Positions 36,844-45,720 of a DNA stretch of 64,000 nt are shown one piece after another. The notes beneath the pieces are model-generated. The model had not been told where the DNA came from, did not search any database, and was given only the letters and a program-made list of their open reading frames with translations. This DNA comes from Hydrogenophaga sp. Root209. Its GTDB lineage: Bacteria > Pseudomonadota > Gammaproteobacteria > Burkholderiales > Burkholderiaceae_C. Positions within the stretch are counted from its first letter, which is position 1. Each line of letters begins with the position of its first letter. The stretch is from the NCBI RefSeq assembly GCF_001428625.1, contig NZ_LMIE01000029.1:110792-174791 (forward strand), read 5' to 3'. The position numbers and the translations under genes are program-made.

Positions 36844-38370
36844 TCAGTCTTCCTGCACCGGCGCAGGAACCGGCTCGGCCACCACCGGTGCGGGTGCGCT
36901 CTTGAACAGCGCCGGCACTTTCTTGCGAGATTTGATGTTGGGCGACACGGTGCGCGCCGTGGGACGCGATGCGGCTTCCCACGAAGGTGGTGTGTCACCA
37001 CTGGCGCTGGGCTCGTAGGGTTTGTCGAACAAGGGGTCGGCCGGGGCACGAGGCGCGCGCACGGGGCGGCTGACCGGGGCGGTGCGGCCTTCGCTACGCG
37101 ATTCGCCGCGGAATTCGCGATCGCGCGGCGGGCGGCTCTCGCGGGGTTCGCGGCGCTCTTCACCCTCGGGGGTCTGCCAGGCGCGCTGGCCGTCGTTGAA
37201 GCGGCCCGCAGGACGTTTGTCCGCTTCGAGTTCGAGGGCCTCGAGTTCGAGCTTCTTGCCCAGCAGTTTTTCCAGGTCACCCATCAGGCGCGCGTCGCGC
37301 GCGCTCACGAACGACACCGCCAGGCCTGAAGCACCGGCACGGCCCGTGCGACCGATGCGGTGCACATAGTCTTCGGCGTTGAACGGGATGTCGAAGTTGA
37401 ACACCGCAGGCACATCCTTGATGTCAAGACCGCGCGCGGCCACGTCGGTGCAGACCAGCAAGTCCACCGCGCCGCTCTTGAAGGCTTCGAGCGCCTTGAG
37501 GCGTTCGTCCTGGCTCTTGTCGCCATGCAGGGCGGTGGTGTTCAGGCCCTCGCGCTCCAGCGAACGCGCCAGTCTCGCGCAGCCCAGCTTGCTGTTGACA
37601 AACACGAAGGCCTGCTTGAGGCCGCGCTCGGCCAGGATCTTCTTGAGCACGCCGCGCTTGTCGTCGTCGTCGACGCTGTAGAAATGCTGCTCCACGGTGG
37701 AAGCGGTGGCATTGGAGCGCGCCACTTCGATCGTCACCGGGTCCTGCAGGTAGCTGCCGGCCAGGCGCTTGATCTCGGTGGAGAAAGTGGCCGAGAACAG
37801 CAGCGTGGTGCGCTGCTTGGGCAGGTAGGAGAGGATGCGCTGGAGGTCGGGCAGGAAACCGATGTCGAGCATGCGGTCGGCTTCGTCGAGCACCACGTAT
37901 TCAACCTGGTTGAGCACGCAGTTCTTGGCTTCGATGTGGTCCAGCAGGCGGCCCGGTGTGGCCACCAGAACCTCCACGCCCTTTTTCAGTTCGGCCGTCT
38001 GCGGCTTCATGTCCATGCCGCCGAACACCACCATGCTGCGCAGCTGGGTGTACTTGGCATACAGCTTGACCTGCTCGGCCACCTGGTCGGCCAGTTCGCG
38101 TGTGGGCAGCAGCACCAGGGCGCGCACGGGGTGGCGCGCGGGCGATGTGGAAGCGTTCTCGTGCTTCATCATGCGTTGCAGCAGGGGCAGCGTGAAGGCT
38201 GCTGTCTTGCCGGTGCCGGTCTGGGCGGCGCCCATCACGTCACGGCCTTGCAACACCACGGGAATCGCCTGGGCCTGGATCGGCGTCATGGTCTCGTAGC
38301 CCATTTCGGCCACGGCACGCTCGATGGCGGGAGAGAGGGACAGTTCAGAAAAAGATTGGGTCATGGGCAT
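36844..38370 (-). CDS. DEAD-box RNA helicase, RhlE type
   Basis: 508 residues. Q motif MTPIQAQAIPVVLQGRDVMG, Walker A AQTGTGKTAAFTLP, DEAD in VVLDEADRMLDIGF, SAT in LFSATFSTEIK, VCTDVAARGLDIKDVP and HRIGRTGRAGASG are all present. The last 120 residues are basic and Arg/Pro/Glu-rich (REPRESRPPRDREFRGE), as in RhlE-type helicases that act in ribosome assembly and RNA decay. Start uncertain between 38370 and 38364, with no clear ribosome site. Confidence 0.92.
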   Translation of the reverse strand: MPMTQSFSELSLSPAIERAVAEMGYETMTPIQAQAIPVVLQGRDVMGAAQTGTGKTAAFTLPLLQRMMKHENASTSPARHPVRALVLLPTRELADQVAEQVKLYAKYTQLRSMVVFGGMDMKPQTAELKKGVEVLVATPGRLLDHIEAKNCVLNQVEYVVLDEADRMLDIGFLPDLQRILSYLPKQRTTLLFSATFSTEIKRLAGSYLQDPVTIEVARSNATASTVEQHFYSVDDDDKRGVLKKILAERGLKQAFVFVNSKLGCARLARSLEREGLNTTALHGDKSQDERLKALEAFKSGAVDLLVCTDVAARGLDIKDVPAVFNFDIPFNAEDYVHRIGRTGRAGASGLAVSFVSARDARLMGDLEKLLGKKLELEALELEADKRPAGRFNDGQRAWQTPEGEERREPRESRPPRDREFRGESRSEGRTAPVSRPVRAPRAPADPLFDKPYEPSASGDTPPSWEAASRPTARTVSPNIKSRKKVPALFKSAPAPVVAEPVPAPVQED

Positions 38371-38432
38371 CGAAGTTAGCCCGGTATTGTCGCACTTTGA
38401 CTGTTTTTCGCCCAAGTCCGCGAGATCGCCAC

Positions 38433-39320
38433 TCAGAGTGCCGTCGACTTGAAGGTGTCACAGGCCTGCACGCTTCCTGTCTTGAGGCCACTGTTGAACC
38501 AGCGCTGGCGCTGCTCGCTTGTGCCGTGGGTGAAGCTGTCGGGCACGATTTGCCCCTGACTTTTGCGCTGCAGGGCATCGTCGCCGATGGCGGCGGCCGC
38601 GTTCATGGCCTCTTCCACGTCACCGGGCTCCAGGATGGCGCCGGTCTTCTGGTTGTGGTGTGCCCAGATGCCGGCAAAGCAGTCGGCCTGCAACTCGACG
38701 CGCACCGACATGGCGTTGAACTCACGCTGGCTCACCTTGCCGCGCATCTCGTCCATCTTGCCAGTGATGCCCAGCAGGTTCTGCACATGGTGACCCACTT
38801 CGTGCGCGATCACGTAGGCCTGCGCGAAGTCGCCCGGGGCGCCGAGCTGGTTGCGCAGCGTGTCGTAGAAAGCGAGGTCGATGTAGACCTTCTGGTCACC
38901 CGGGCAGTAGAACGGCCCCATGGCCGACTGGCCCGTGCCGCAGGCTGTGGGCGTGGCGCCTCGAAACAGCACCAGGCGCGGTTTCTGGTAGGTCGATCCG
39001 GCCTGCTGGAACATGGGGTCCCACACGTCTTCGGTGCCGCCCAGCACCGAGGCCACGAAGCGGCCCATGTCGTCGGTGGGTGCCTGGGTCGGGCCCTGGG
39101 TGGTCTCCACCTGGGCGGACGGCGACATGTCACCGCCACTGAGTGCCCCCAGGATGGTCAGGGGATTGATGCCGAAGATCCAGCCGGCCACCAGAGCCAC
39201 GGCGATGGTGCCCACGCCGATGCCACGCCCGCCGATACCCCGGCCGCCCCCGAAGCCACCGCCCGGTTGCGAGCGCCGGTCCTCGACCTGATCGGACTCG
39301 CGGTTGTTTTCCCATTTCAT
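38433..39320 (-). CDS. YpfJ-type neutral zinc metallopeptidase
   Basis: 295 residues from the ATG at 39320 (AGGAG upstream). A Gly/Arg-rich cytoplasmic N-terminus leads to one transmembrane helix (VGTIAVALVAGWIFGI, about 36-51). The rest is a zinc peptidase domain: AYVIAHEVGHHVQNLLG carries HExxH, and FNAMSVRVELQADCFAGIWAHH supplies the third ligand region. This is the YpfJ/neutral zinc metallopeptidase family, anchored in the inner membrane and facing the periplasm. Natural substrates are unknown. Confidence 0.9.
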   Translation of the reverse strand: MKWENNRESDQVEDRRSQPGGGFGGGRGIGGRGIGVGTIAVALVAGWIFGINPLTILGALSGGDMSPSAQVETTQGPTQAPTDDMGRFVASVLGGTEDVWDPMFQQAGSTYQKPRLVLFRGATPTACGTGQSAMGPFYCPGDQKVYIDLAFYDTLRNQLGAPGDFAQAYVIAHEVGHHVQNLLGITGKMDEMRGKVSQREFNAMSVRVELQADCFAGIWAHHNQKTGAILEPGDVEEAMNAAAAIGDDALQRKSQGQIVPDSFTHGTSEQRQRWFNSGLKTGSVQACDTFKSTAL

Positions 39321-39377
39321 GCTGCGTCTCCTGGGCAGCGGGAGTCGCTGCGCGGCCCATTATCCGGCCACCACACC

Positions 39378-40481
39378 TCAGGCGGTGGCCGTCTGGCAGG
39401 CGCTGGTCTGGCGGCCTTGAAAGTCGGTCCAGCAGCGGCGATTGAAATCGTAGAGCTTGCAGCGGCGCGCGGTGTCGAAGTACCAGCGCCACGAGAAACG
39501 CTGCACCGTGATGCGCCCGGGCAAGGCGTCTTCCAGCAGTTGCTGCGCACCCTCCAGTTTGTAGAGCGGGATGCTCATGTCCACATGGTGCGCGGTGTGC
39601 TCCATGATGTGGTGCAGCAGTGCGCCGATGCGCCAGGGAAAGGTGAGGTGCACCGTGGTCGACACGAATGGCGCGGCGCGCGCCCAGGCGGCCTTGTCGT
39701 CGTGCCACTGCACGGCGGTGTGGGTGTGGTGCACATAGACCACGAAACCGATCATGGCGTTCCAGAACAGGAAGGGCACGCCGAAGCCCAGGCCCACGAG
39801 CCAAGCGACCGACTGATCAGTGGCCAGGGCGGATGCCACCAATGCGCCGATCCACACGGCGGCCGTGGCCACCACGATCAGGCCGTCCCACACAAACTCG
39901 GCACGACGCGTGCCCAGGTAGGTCTTGTGCGGAAAGAACATGCGCTTCCACCACATCTCCACCAGGTAGTAGGCTGCCGGGCCCCAGCCGCTGCGGTAGA
40001 GGCGCTCCAGGGTGCGCTGACCAGGGCTCAGGGCATCGAACTCGGCGCGGGTCAGCGGCGCCCAGACGAAATCCACGCCCTTGAGGTTGGTGTAGCCGTG
40101 GTGCACCACGTTGTGCCCCACCTCCCACAGGCTGTAGGGCGTGAGCGAGGGCAGCATGGCGATGCGGCCGAGCACCCGGTTGAGCCCACGGTGCGGCGTG
40201 TAGCTCTGGTGGCAGGCGTCGTGGCCGATGATGAACAGCCGCCCGATCATGAAGCCCGCAGCCAGGCCACACAGCAGCTTGGCCCACCAGGCCGACAGCA
40301 TCACGGTGGCCACCATCAGCGCGGCAAAGATCATCCAGTCAAGCGCCAGCAAGGCGATGGCGCGCGCGGTGCGGCGTTCGACGATGGGTGTGAGCCAGCT
40401 GCGGATCACCTTGCGGTGTGGCAGTGGCTGACAGGCGGGAATGGGGTCGGGCGAAGAGTGGAAGACGGGATTGCTGGACAT
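39378..40481 (-). CDS. membrane fatty acid desaturase family protein
   Basis: 367 residues from the ATG at 40481. The three His boxes of integral membrane desaturases are present: GHDACHQ (about 93-99), HNVVHHGYTN (about 130) and HTAHHVD (about 295). Four to six hydrophobic helices surround them. The enzyme is a di-iron, oxygen-dependent desaturase or hydroxylase for acyl chains, or possibly carotenoids. It stands alone, with 158 bp to the upstream dcd gene. Confidence 0.88.
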   Translation of the reverse strand: MSSNPVFHSSPDPIPACQPLPHRKVIRSWLTPIVERRTARAIALLALDWMIFAALMVATVMLSAWWAKLLCGLAAGFMIGRLFIIGHDACHQSYTPHRGLNRVLGRIAMLPSLTPYSLWEVGHNVVHHGYTNLKGVDFVWAPLTRAEFDALSPGQRTLERLYRSGWGPAAYYLVEMWWKRMFFPHKTYLGTRRAEFVWDGLIVVATAAVWIGALVASALATDQSVAWLVGLGFGVPFLFWNAMIGFVVYVHHTHTAVQWHDDKAAWARAAPFVSTTVHLTFPWRIGALLHHIMEHTAHHVDMSIPLYKLEGAQQLLEDALPGRITVQRFSWRWYFDTARRCKLYDFNRRCWTDFQGRQTSACQTATA

Positions 40482-40596
40482 GGCAACCGATGCTACTGGC
40501 GCACTTCCCGTGAGGCCTTGATACAAGTCAAGCCATCGGCGAAGGAACGACAGTCCAGAACACCGCGGAACCGGCATTGCCGGGCCGCAGGTGTTG

Positions 40597-40609
40597 CCCC
40601 CTGAGGGGG
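40597..40609. repeat. CCCCCTGAGGGGG hairpin repeat
   Basis: A perfect 5-bp-stem hairpin, followed by GC-rich CGCGCGCAGCGCGGCG, 31 bp after the end of dcd. A near-identical CCCCCTCAGGGGG is at 16895-16907. Such hairpins recur between genes in Comamonadaceae and may act as terminators or processing sites, but no T-run follows. Confidence 0.4.
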
Positions 40610-40640
40610 TCGCGCGCAGCGCGGCGGGGGTGGGCCTTGT

Positions 40641-41213
40641 TCAAGCCTTGGGCAACGTCACCCCGGTCTGCCCTTGGTACTTGCCGCCACGGTCCTTGTA
40701 GCTGACCTCGCAGACATCGTCCTTGTCGCTTTCGAAGAACAGCACCTGGGCGCAGCCTTCGCCCGCGTAGATCTTGGCCGGTAATGGCGTGGTGTTGCTG
40801 AACTCCAGCGTCACGTAACCTTCCCACTCGGGCTCGAAGGGCGTGACGTTGACGATGATGCCGCAGCGCGCGTAGGTGCTCTTGCCCAGGCAGATGGTGA
40901 GCACATTGCGCGGGATGCGGAAGTACTCCATGGTGCGCGCCAGCGCGAAACTGTTGGGCGGGATGACGCAGACATCCTTGTTGATGTCGACGAAGCTGTT
41001 CTCGTCGAAATTCTTCGGATCGACCACCGTGCTGTGGATGTTGGTGAACACCTTGAATTCGGGCGCGCAGCGGATGTCGTAGCCGTAGCTGCTGGTGCCG
41101 TAGCTGATCACCTTCTTGCCATCGACCGCCCGCACCTGCCCGGGCTCGAAGGGTGAAATCAGGCCGTGTTCTTCGGCCATGCGGCGGATCCATTTGTCGC
41201 TTTTGATGCTCAT
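40641..41213 (-). CDS. dcd: dCTP deaminase
   Basis: 190 residues, usual length. It starts [19 protein letters not shown] and contains [37 protein letters not shown], the active-site segment [23 protein letters not shown] and [20 protein letters not shown]. It converts dCTP to dUTP in pyrimidine deoxynucleotide synthesis. It is a single-gene unit, divergent from the GbsR/cyd operon. Confidence 0.96.
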   Translation of the reverse strand: MSIKSDKWIRRMAEEHGLISPFEPGQVRAVDGKKVISYGTSSYGYDIRCAPEFKVFTNIHSTVVDPKNFDENSFVDINKDVCVIPPNSFALARTMEYFRIPRNVLTICLGKSTYARCGIIVNVTPFEPEWEGYVTLEFSNTTPLPAKIYAGEGCAQVLFFESDKDDVCEVSYKDRGGKYQGQTGVTLPKA

Positions 41214-41289
41214 GGGGCGCGATTGTAGGGATTCAGAACATGGCCCCGCCAGACAGGTCCAACGCAGTAACCCCGCGAACTTCCCGGAA

Positions 41290-41307
41290 TTTCAGTAATT
41301 ACTGAAA
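41290..41307. promoter_or_regulatory. perfect 18-bp palindromic operator before the GbsR/cyd operon
   Basis: TTTCAGTAATTACTGAAA is an exact palindrome, AT-rich in a GC-rich region, 31 bp upstream of the regulator start codon. Its position and symmetry fit a MarR/GbsR-type dimer. It would overlap the promoter of the regulator-cydAB operon and thus mediate autoregulation. Confidence 0.7.
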
Positions 41308-41337
41308 ACTCAGGCCGGCAACGGTACAGTGGCGCCC

Positions 41338-41940
41338 ATGCCCTTGCAAGACCACCTCCCTCCCCTCAACCGCGAATTCGTTGCCCACTTCGGAGAAATG
41401 GGGAGCAAGTGGGGCATCAACCGCACCGTTGGCCAGATCTACGCCCTGCTCTTCATCTCGCCGCAGGCGCTCAACGCCGACGACATCGCCGAGACGCTGG
41501 AGTTCTCGCGTTCCAACGTGAGCATGGGCTTGAAAGAACTGCAGGCCTGGCGCCTGGTGCGCCTGCGCCACCAGCCGGGCGACCGGCGCGAATACTTCGA
41601 AGCCCCGGCCGACGTGTGGGAGATCTTCCGCGTGCTGGCCGAGGAGCGCCGCCGCCGCGAAGTGGAGCCCACGTTGTCGATGCTGCGCACGGCCCTGCTG
41701 GAGCAACCCGGCAGCGACGCCGAGCGCCACGCCCAGGCCCGCATGCGCGAGATGCACGACCTGATCGACCGCCTCATGACCTGGTTCGACGACGTGCAGA
41801 AGCTCGCGCCCGAGACCGCAATGCAGCTCATGGGCATGGGCTCCACGGTCACCAAGGTGCTTGAGTTCAAGGATCGACTCACCGGCAAGTCGCCCACGCG
41901 CAAGGCGCCTCAAAAAGATCCGCTCGACCACGCGGCCTGA
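41338..41940 (+). CDS. GbsR/MarR family transcriptional regulator
   Basis: 200 residues from the ATG at 41338. A winged-helix domain (about 20-95) matches the GbsR subfamily: GINRTVGQIYALLFIS, LNADDIAETLEFSRSNVSMGLKEL (HTH) and WRLVRLRHQPGDRREYFEA (wing). The C-terminal helices likely dimerise. It is 39 bp upstream of the cytochrome bd gene on the same strand, so it probably controls that operon, with the 18-bp palindrome as operator. Confidence 0.9.
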   Translation: MPLQDHLPPLNREFVAHFGEMGSKWGINRTVGQIYALLFISPQALNADDIAETLEFSRSNVSMGLKELQAWRLVRLRHQPGDRREYFEAPADVWEIFRVLAEERRRREVEPTLSMLRTALLEQPGSDAERHAQARMREMHDLIDRLMTWFDDVQKLAPETAMQLMGMGSTVTKVLEFKDRLTGKSPTRKAPQKDPLDHAA

Positions 41941-41979
41941 CCACCTGCGCCTTCCGATCCACCCGCACCGGACATCTCC

Positions 41980-43347
41980 ATGGACGCCTTGATCCTGTCG
42001 CGAATGCAGTTCGCAGCCAACATCAGCTTTCACATTCTGTTCCCGACGATCACGATCGCGCTGGGCTGGTTCCTGTTGTATTTCCGGATACGACATATCC
42101 GCACGCAAGACCCGGCGTGGGAAGAGGCGTACTACTTCTGGACCAAGGTGTTCGCGCTGTCGTTCGCGCTCGGCGTGGTCTCGGGTCTGGTCATGAGTTT
42201 CCAGTTCGGCACGAACTGGCCGGGCTTCATGGAAAAGACCGGGGACATCTCTGGGCCCTTGCTCGGCTACGAGGTGATCACCGCGTTCTTTCTCGAGGCG
42301 AGCTTCCTCGGCATCATGCTCTTCGGGCGAGGGCGGGTGAGCGCGCGCGTGCACCTGATCGCCACCTTCCTCGTCGCGTTCGGCACCACCCTCTCGGCGT
42401 TCTGGATCCTGAGCTTGAACTCGTGGATGCAGACGCCCGCCGGCTTCGAGATCGTCGACGGGAAGTTCATACCGGTCGATTGGCTGGCCGTGGTCTTCAA
42501 CCCCTCCTTCCCCTACCGCCTCGCGCACAAGTTGCTCGCTTCCACGCTCACCGCTTCGTTTCTCATTGCGGGCCTGAGCGCCTGGCAGCTCATCAAGGGC
42601 AGCGCCACCGGAGGCACGCACAAGGCCTTGCGCACGGCCGTGATGGCTGCTGCGGCCGCGATCCCGCTGCAATTCGTCGCGGGCGACCTGCACGGCCTGA
42701 ACACGCTGGAGCATCAACCCGCCAAGATCGCCGCGCTGGAGGGCATCTGGCACACCGAGAAGAGCGCGCCACTGACGCTGTTCGGCATTCCGGACGAGGC
42801 TGCGGGCGTCACGCATTACGCGGTGAAGATCCCGAAGATGGCCAGCCTGATCCTCGCGCACGACATGGACGCCGAACTCAAGGGCCTCAATGAATTCCCC
42901 GGCGCGCATCCGCCGGTGGCACCGATCTTCTGGGCCTTCCGCGTGATGGTCGGCGTGGGCACCCTGATGCTGATGGTGGCCTGGGCATCAGCCTGGCTGC
43001 TGTGGCGCAGACGCCGCGAAACCGCACCGGGCGAGGTGGCGTTGCCGCGAGCCGCGCTCTACGTGCTGGCCGCCATGACCTTCTCAGGGTGGCTGGCCAC
43101 GCTCTCGGGTTGGTACGTCACCGAGATCGGTCGCCAGCCCTTCATCGTGTATGGCCATCTGCGCACAGCCGAGGTGGCCACCAGCCTGCCTTCCCCCATG
43201 ATCGCGACCACCCTGACCGCCTACCTGATCGTGTACGGCCTGCTGCTCGTCACCTACGTGGGGGTGCTGAAGTACATGGCCGAACACCCGTTCAAGCACG
43301 CCCCCGAAGCCCCCCACGGCGCCGAACTCGGCAAAGCCGGCGTCTGA
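41980..43347 (+). CDS. cydA: cytochrome bd-type quinol oxidase subunit I (CioA-like)
   Basis: 455 residues with about nine transmembrane helices. Haem ligands and quinol motifs: ANISFHILFPTITIALGW (His18), PYRLAHKLLASTL (His for b558), LEGIWHTE and GWYVTEIGRQPFIVYGHLRT. The periplasmic Q-loop is short, which matches the CioA (cyanide-insensitive) group rather than E. coli CydA. It oxidises ubiquinol and reduces O2 with high affinity. Second in the regulator-cydA-cydB operon. Confidence 0.93.
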   Translation: MDALILSRMQFAANISFHILFPTITIALGWFLLYFRIRHIRTQDPAWEEAYYFWTKVFALSFALGVVSGLVMSFQFGTNWPGFMEKTGDISGPLLGYEVITAFFLEASFLGIMLFGRGRVSARVHLIATFLVAFGTTLSAFWILSLNSWMQTPAGFEIVDGKFIPVDWLAVVFNPSFPYRLAHKLLASTLTASFLIAGLSAWQLIKGSATGGTHKALRTAVMAAAAAIPLQFVAGDLHGLNTLEHQPAKIAALEGIWHTEKSAPLTLFGIPDEAAGVTHYAVKIPKMASLILAHDMDAELKGLNEFPGAHPPVAPIFWAFRVMVGVGTLMLMVAWASAWLLWRRRRETAPGEVALPRAALYVLAAMTFSGWLATLSGWYVTEIGRQPFIVYGHLRTAEVATSLPSPMIATTLTAYLIVYGLLLVTYVGVLKYMAEHPFKHAPEAPHGAELGKAGV

Positions 43348-43364
43348 ACGAGCGAGAACACACC

Positions 43365-44372
43365 ATGAACACGACCTGGGCCGAAGTGCTCCCACTCATC
43401 TTTCTCGCCGTGATGGGCCTGGCCCTGCTGGCCTATGTGGTCCTCGATGGCTACGACCTCGGCGTGGGCCTGCTGTTGCCGCTGGCCACCAGCAAGGAAC
43501 AAAAGGACACCATGATCTCGAGCATCGGGCCGTTCTGGGACGCCAACGAGACCTGGCTGGTGCTGGGCGTGGGGGTGCTGCTCGTGGCGTTTCCATTTGC
43601 GCACGGTCTGGTGCTGCAGGCGCTGTACCTGCCGGTGGCGGTGATGCTGATCGGCCTGATCCTGCGCGGCGTGGCGTTCGACTTTCGCGTCAAGGCACCG
43701 ACGCGCTACCTGCCGTTCTGGAACCGCGCCTTCTTCATCGGCTCGCTTCTGGCGAGTACCTCGCAGGGCTGGATGCTGGGCAGCTACATCACGGGTTTCG
43801 ACAGCGGCTGGCTGGGCCTGACGTTCAGCCTGGGCATTGCAATCACCCTGCCCGCGGCCTACATCCTGCTCGGCGCGGGCTGGTTGATCATGAAAACCGA
43901 AGGCGAGCTGCAGGAACACGCGGTGGGTTGGGCAAGGCGCGTTTTGTGGCCCATGGGCGTTGCGCTGGTGGCGATTTCGTTGGCCACACCGCTGGTGAAC
44001 GCTGGCGTGGTGGCCAAATGGTTCAGCGTGCCCGAGGTGTTTGCCCTGATGCCGATTCCATTGAGCTGCGCGATCGCCTTCTTCGCGGTGCGCTGGGTGG
44101 TGACACATCCGGATGTGGTGAAGGCGGGCTACGGCTGGGTGGTGTTCGCGTCCACAGTGCTGATCTTCGTGCTGGCCTTCTTCGGTCTGGCCTACAGCAT
44201 CTTCCCCGACATCGTCATCGGCCGCATGACGGTCTGGGAAGCGGCCATCTCCACCGGTTCGCTCACCGTGATCTTTGTGGGCGTGGCGATCACGTTGCCG
44301 ATGATCATCGTCTACACGATCTACATGTATCGGGTGTTCTGGGGGAAAGCCAGAGATCTCACGTACACCTGA
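43365..44372 (+). CDS. cydB: cytochrome bd-type quinol oxidase subunit II (CioB-like)
   Basis: 335 residues with eight hydrophobic helices. VVLDGYDLGVGLLLPL near residue 25, GPFWDANETWLVLGVGVL near 60 and LQALYLPVAVMLIGLILRGVAFDFR near 85 are the CydB signatures; FPDIVIGRMTVWEAAISTGSL is in the last third. It pairs with the upstream subunit, 17 bp away. No small CydX-like frame follows; the guanine deaminase gene converges 12 bp after the stop. Confidence 0.94.
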   Translation: MNTTWAEVLPLIFLAVMGLALLAYVVLDGYDLGVGLLLPLATSKEQKDTMISSIGPFWDANETWLVLGVGVLLVAFPFAHGLVLQALYLPVAVMLIGLILRGVAFDFRVKAPTRYLPFWNRAFFIGSLLASTSQGWMLGSYITGFDSGWLGLTFSLGIAITLPAAYILLGAGWLIMKTEGELQEHAVGWARRVLWPMGVALVAISLATPLVNAGVVAKWFSVPEVFALMPIPLSCAIAFFAVRWVVTHPDVVKAGYGWVVFASTVLIFVLAFFGLAYSIFPDIVIGRMTVWEAAISTGSLTVIFVGVAITLPMIIVYTIYMYRVFWGKARDLTYT

Positions 44373-44384
44373 ACCGGCTGATCG

Positions 44385-45665
44385 TCAGCGCCCGGCGATC
44401 ACCGTGCGTTCAATCACCCTGTCATCACCCAGCACGATGAGCGCAAACAGCAGCTCGTCGAGGCTGTTGGCCTGGGATGTCTTGCGGGCCAGCAGCGGTG
44501 TGGCCTGGGGATTCAGCACCACGAAGTCGGCTTCGTTCCCAGGTTGCAGGTTGCCCACCACACCGGTCAGTCCGAGCGCGCGCGCCGCACCCGCCGTGTG
44601 TTGCCACCAGAGCTGGCCCGGCGTGAGGCTCAGCCCGGCCTTGCTCTGGCCTTCGCGGCCCACGCAGTACGCCGCCAGCATGGTGTGGAATGGCGAAAAA
44701 CTGGTGCCACCGCCCACGTCGCTCGCCAGTCCGTAACCCATGCCCGCCGCGTCGGCCGCTGCAAAGTCAAAGAAGCCGCTGCCCAGAAACAGGTTGCTCG
44801 TGGGGCTCACCGCCGCCACCGCGCCGGTCTGCGCCATGAGCGCGCGGTCGGCGGCATCGAGGTGGATGCAGTGCGCGTACACCGCACGCTCGCGCAGCAG
44901 ACCGAAATCGCCATACACACCCAGGTAGCTGCGCGCCTGGGGAAACAGCTCGGCCGCCCAGCGCACTTCGTCCACGTTTTCCGCCACGTGCGACTGGATC
45001 CACACGTCGGGGTACTTCGCGGCCAGGTCGCCCGCACCACGCAGCTGCGCCGGTGTGCTGGTGGGCGCGAAGCGCGGCGTGATGGCATAGCCCAGTCTGT
45101 CCACGCCGTGCCAGCGCTGGATCAATTCCTCGGTGTCGATCAGGCTCTGTTCGGTGTCGTCGCGAACGCCATCGGGGCTGTGGCGGTCCTGCAGCACCTT
45201 GCCGGTGATGAAACGCAGGCCACGGCGCTGCGCTTCTTCAAACGCCGCGTTCACCGAAGCCGGATGCGAGGTGGCAAAGGTCAGCGCGGTGGTCACGCCA
45301 TGGCGACCCAGTTCATCGAAGAAGAAGCTGGCCACCTCCCCCGCATGATCGACGTCCTTGAACCGCGACTCGTGCGGAAAGGTGTAGTTCTCCAGCCAGG
45401 GCAGCAGACCCGCTGCCGGCGCACCGATCACATCCGTCTGCGGATAGTGGATGTGCATGTCCACAAAACCCGGCGCAATGATCTTGCCGCTCAGGTCTTC
45501 CACGGCCACACCGGGGAAGCGGTCGATCAGCGTGGCGTGGTCACCCACGGCACGCACGACCGATTGACCCTTGGCGTCCGGCCCCACGACCAGCAGGCCA
45601 TCGGCCTCGAACACGGGAGACTGGTCGTCGGCAAAACGCAGGAGGGACGCTCGGTAGGCTTTCAT
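44385..45665 (-). CDS. guaD: guanine deaminase
   Basis: 426 residues from the ATG at 45665. It is an amidohydrolase with IIAPGFVDMHIHYPQTDVIGAP (zinc-binding HxH, with the GuaD-specific YPQTD), LPWLENYTFPHESRF, QSHVAENVDEVRWAAELFP and GLASDVGGGTSFSPFHTM. It converts guanine to xanthine. It is the last gene of the purine block on this strand, next to a BMP binding protein, and feeds xanthine dehydrogenase. Confidence 0.95.
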   Translation of the reverse strand: MKAYRASLLRFADDQSPVFEADGLLVVGPDAKGQSVVRAVGDHATLIDRFPGVAVEDLSGKIIAPGFVDMHIHYPQTDVIGAPAAGLLPWLENYTFPHESRFKDVDHAGEVASFFFDELGRHGVTTALTFATSHPASVNAAFEEAQRRGLRFITGKVLQDRHSPDGVRDDTEQSLIDTEELIQRWHGVDRLGYAITPRFAPTSTPAQLRGAGDLAAKYPDVWIQSHVAENVDEVRWAAELFPQARSYLGVYGDFGLLRERAVYAHCIHLDAADRALMAQTGAVAAVSPTSNLFLGSGFFDFAAADAAGMGYGLASDVGGGTSFSPFHTMLAAYCVGREGQSKAGLSLTPGQLWWQHTAGAARALGLTGVVGNLQPGNEADFVVLNPQATPLLARKTSQANSLDELLFALIVLGDDRVIERTVIAGR

Positions 45666-45720
45666 GGAAACGAGCTTAGTGCCATGAAGAGCGCCCGACA
45701 TACCGAAAGGGACATGACGG

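Noticed and set aside
38397-40604. Open frame of 735 codons on the plus strand
   Set aside because: Antisense to the zinc metallopeptidase and desaturase genes, with His/Gly/Arg-rich shadow composition.
44373-44384. Search for a CydX-like small subunit after cydB
   Set aside because: Only 12 bp separate cydB from the convergent guanine deaminase gene.
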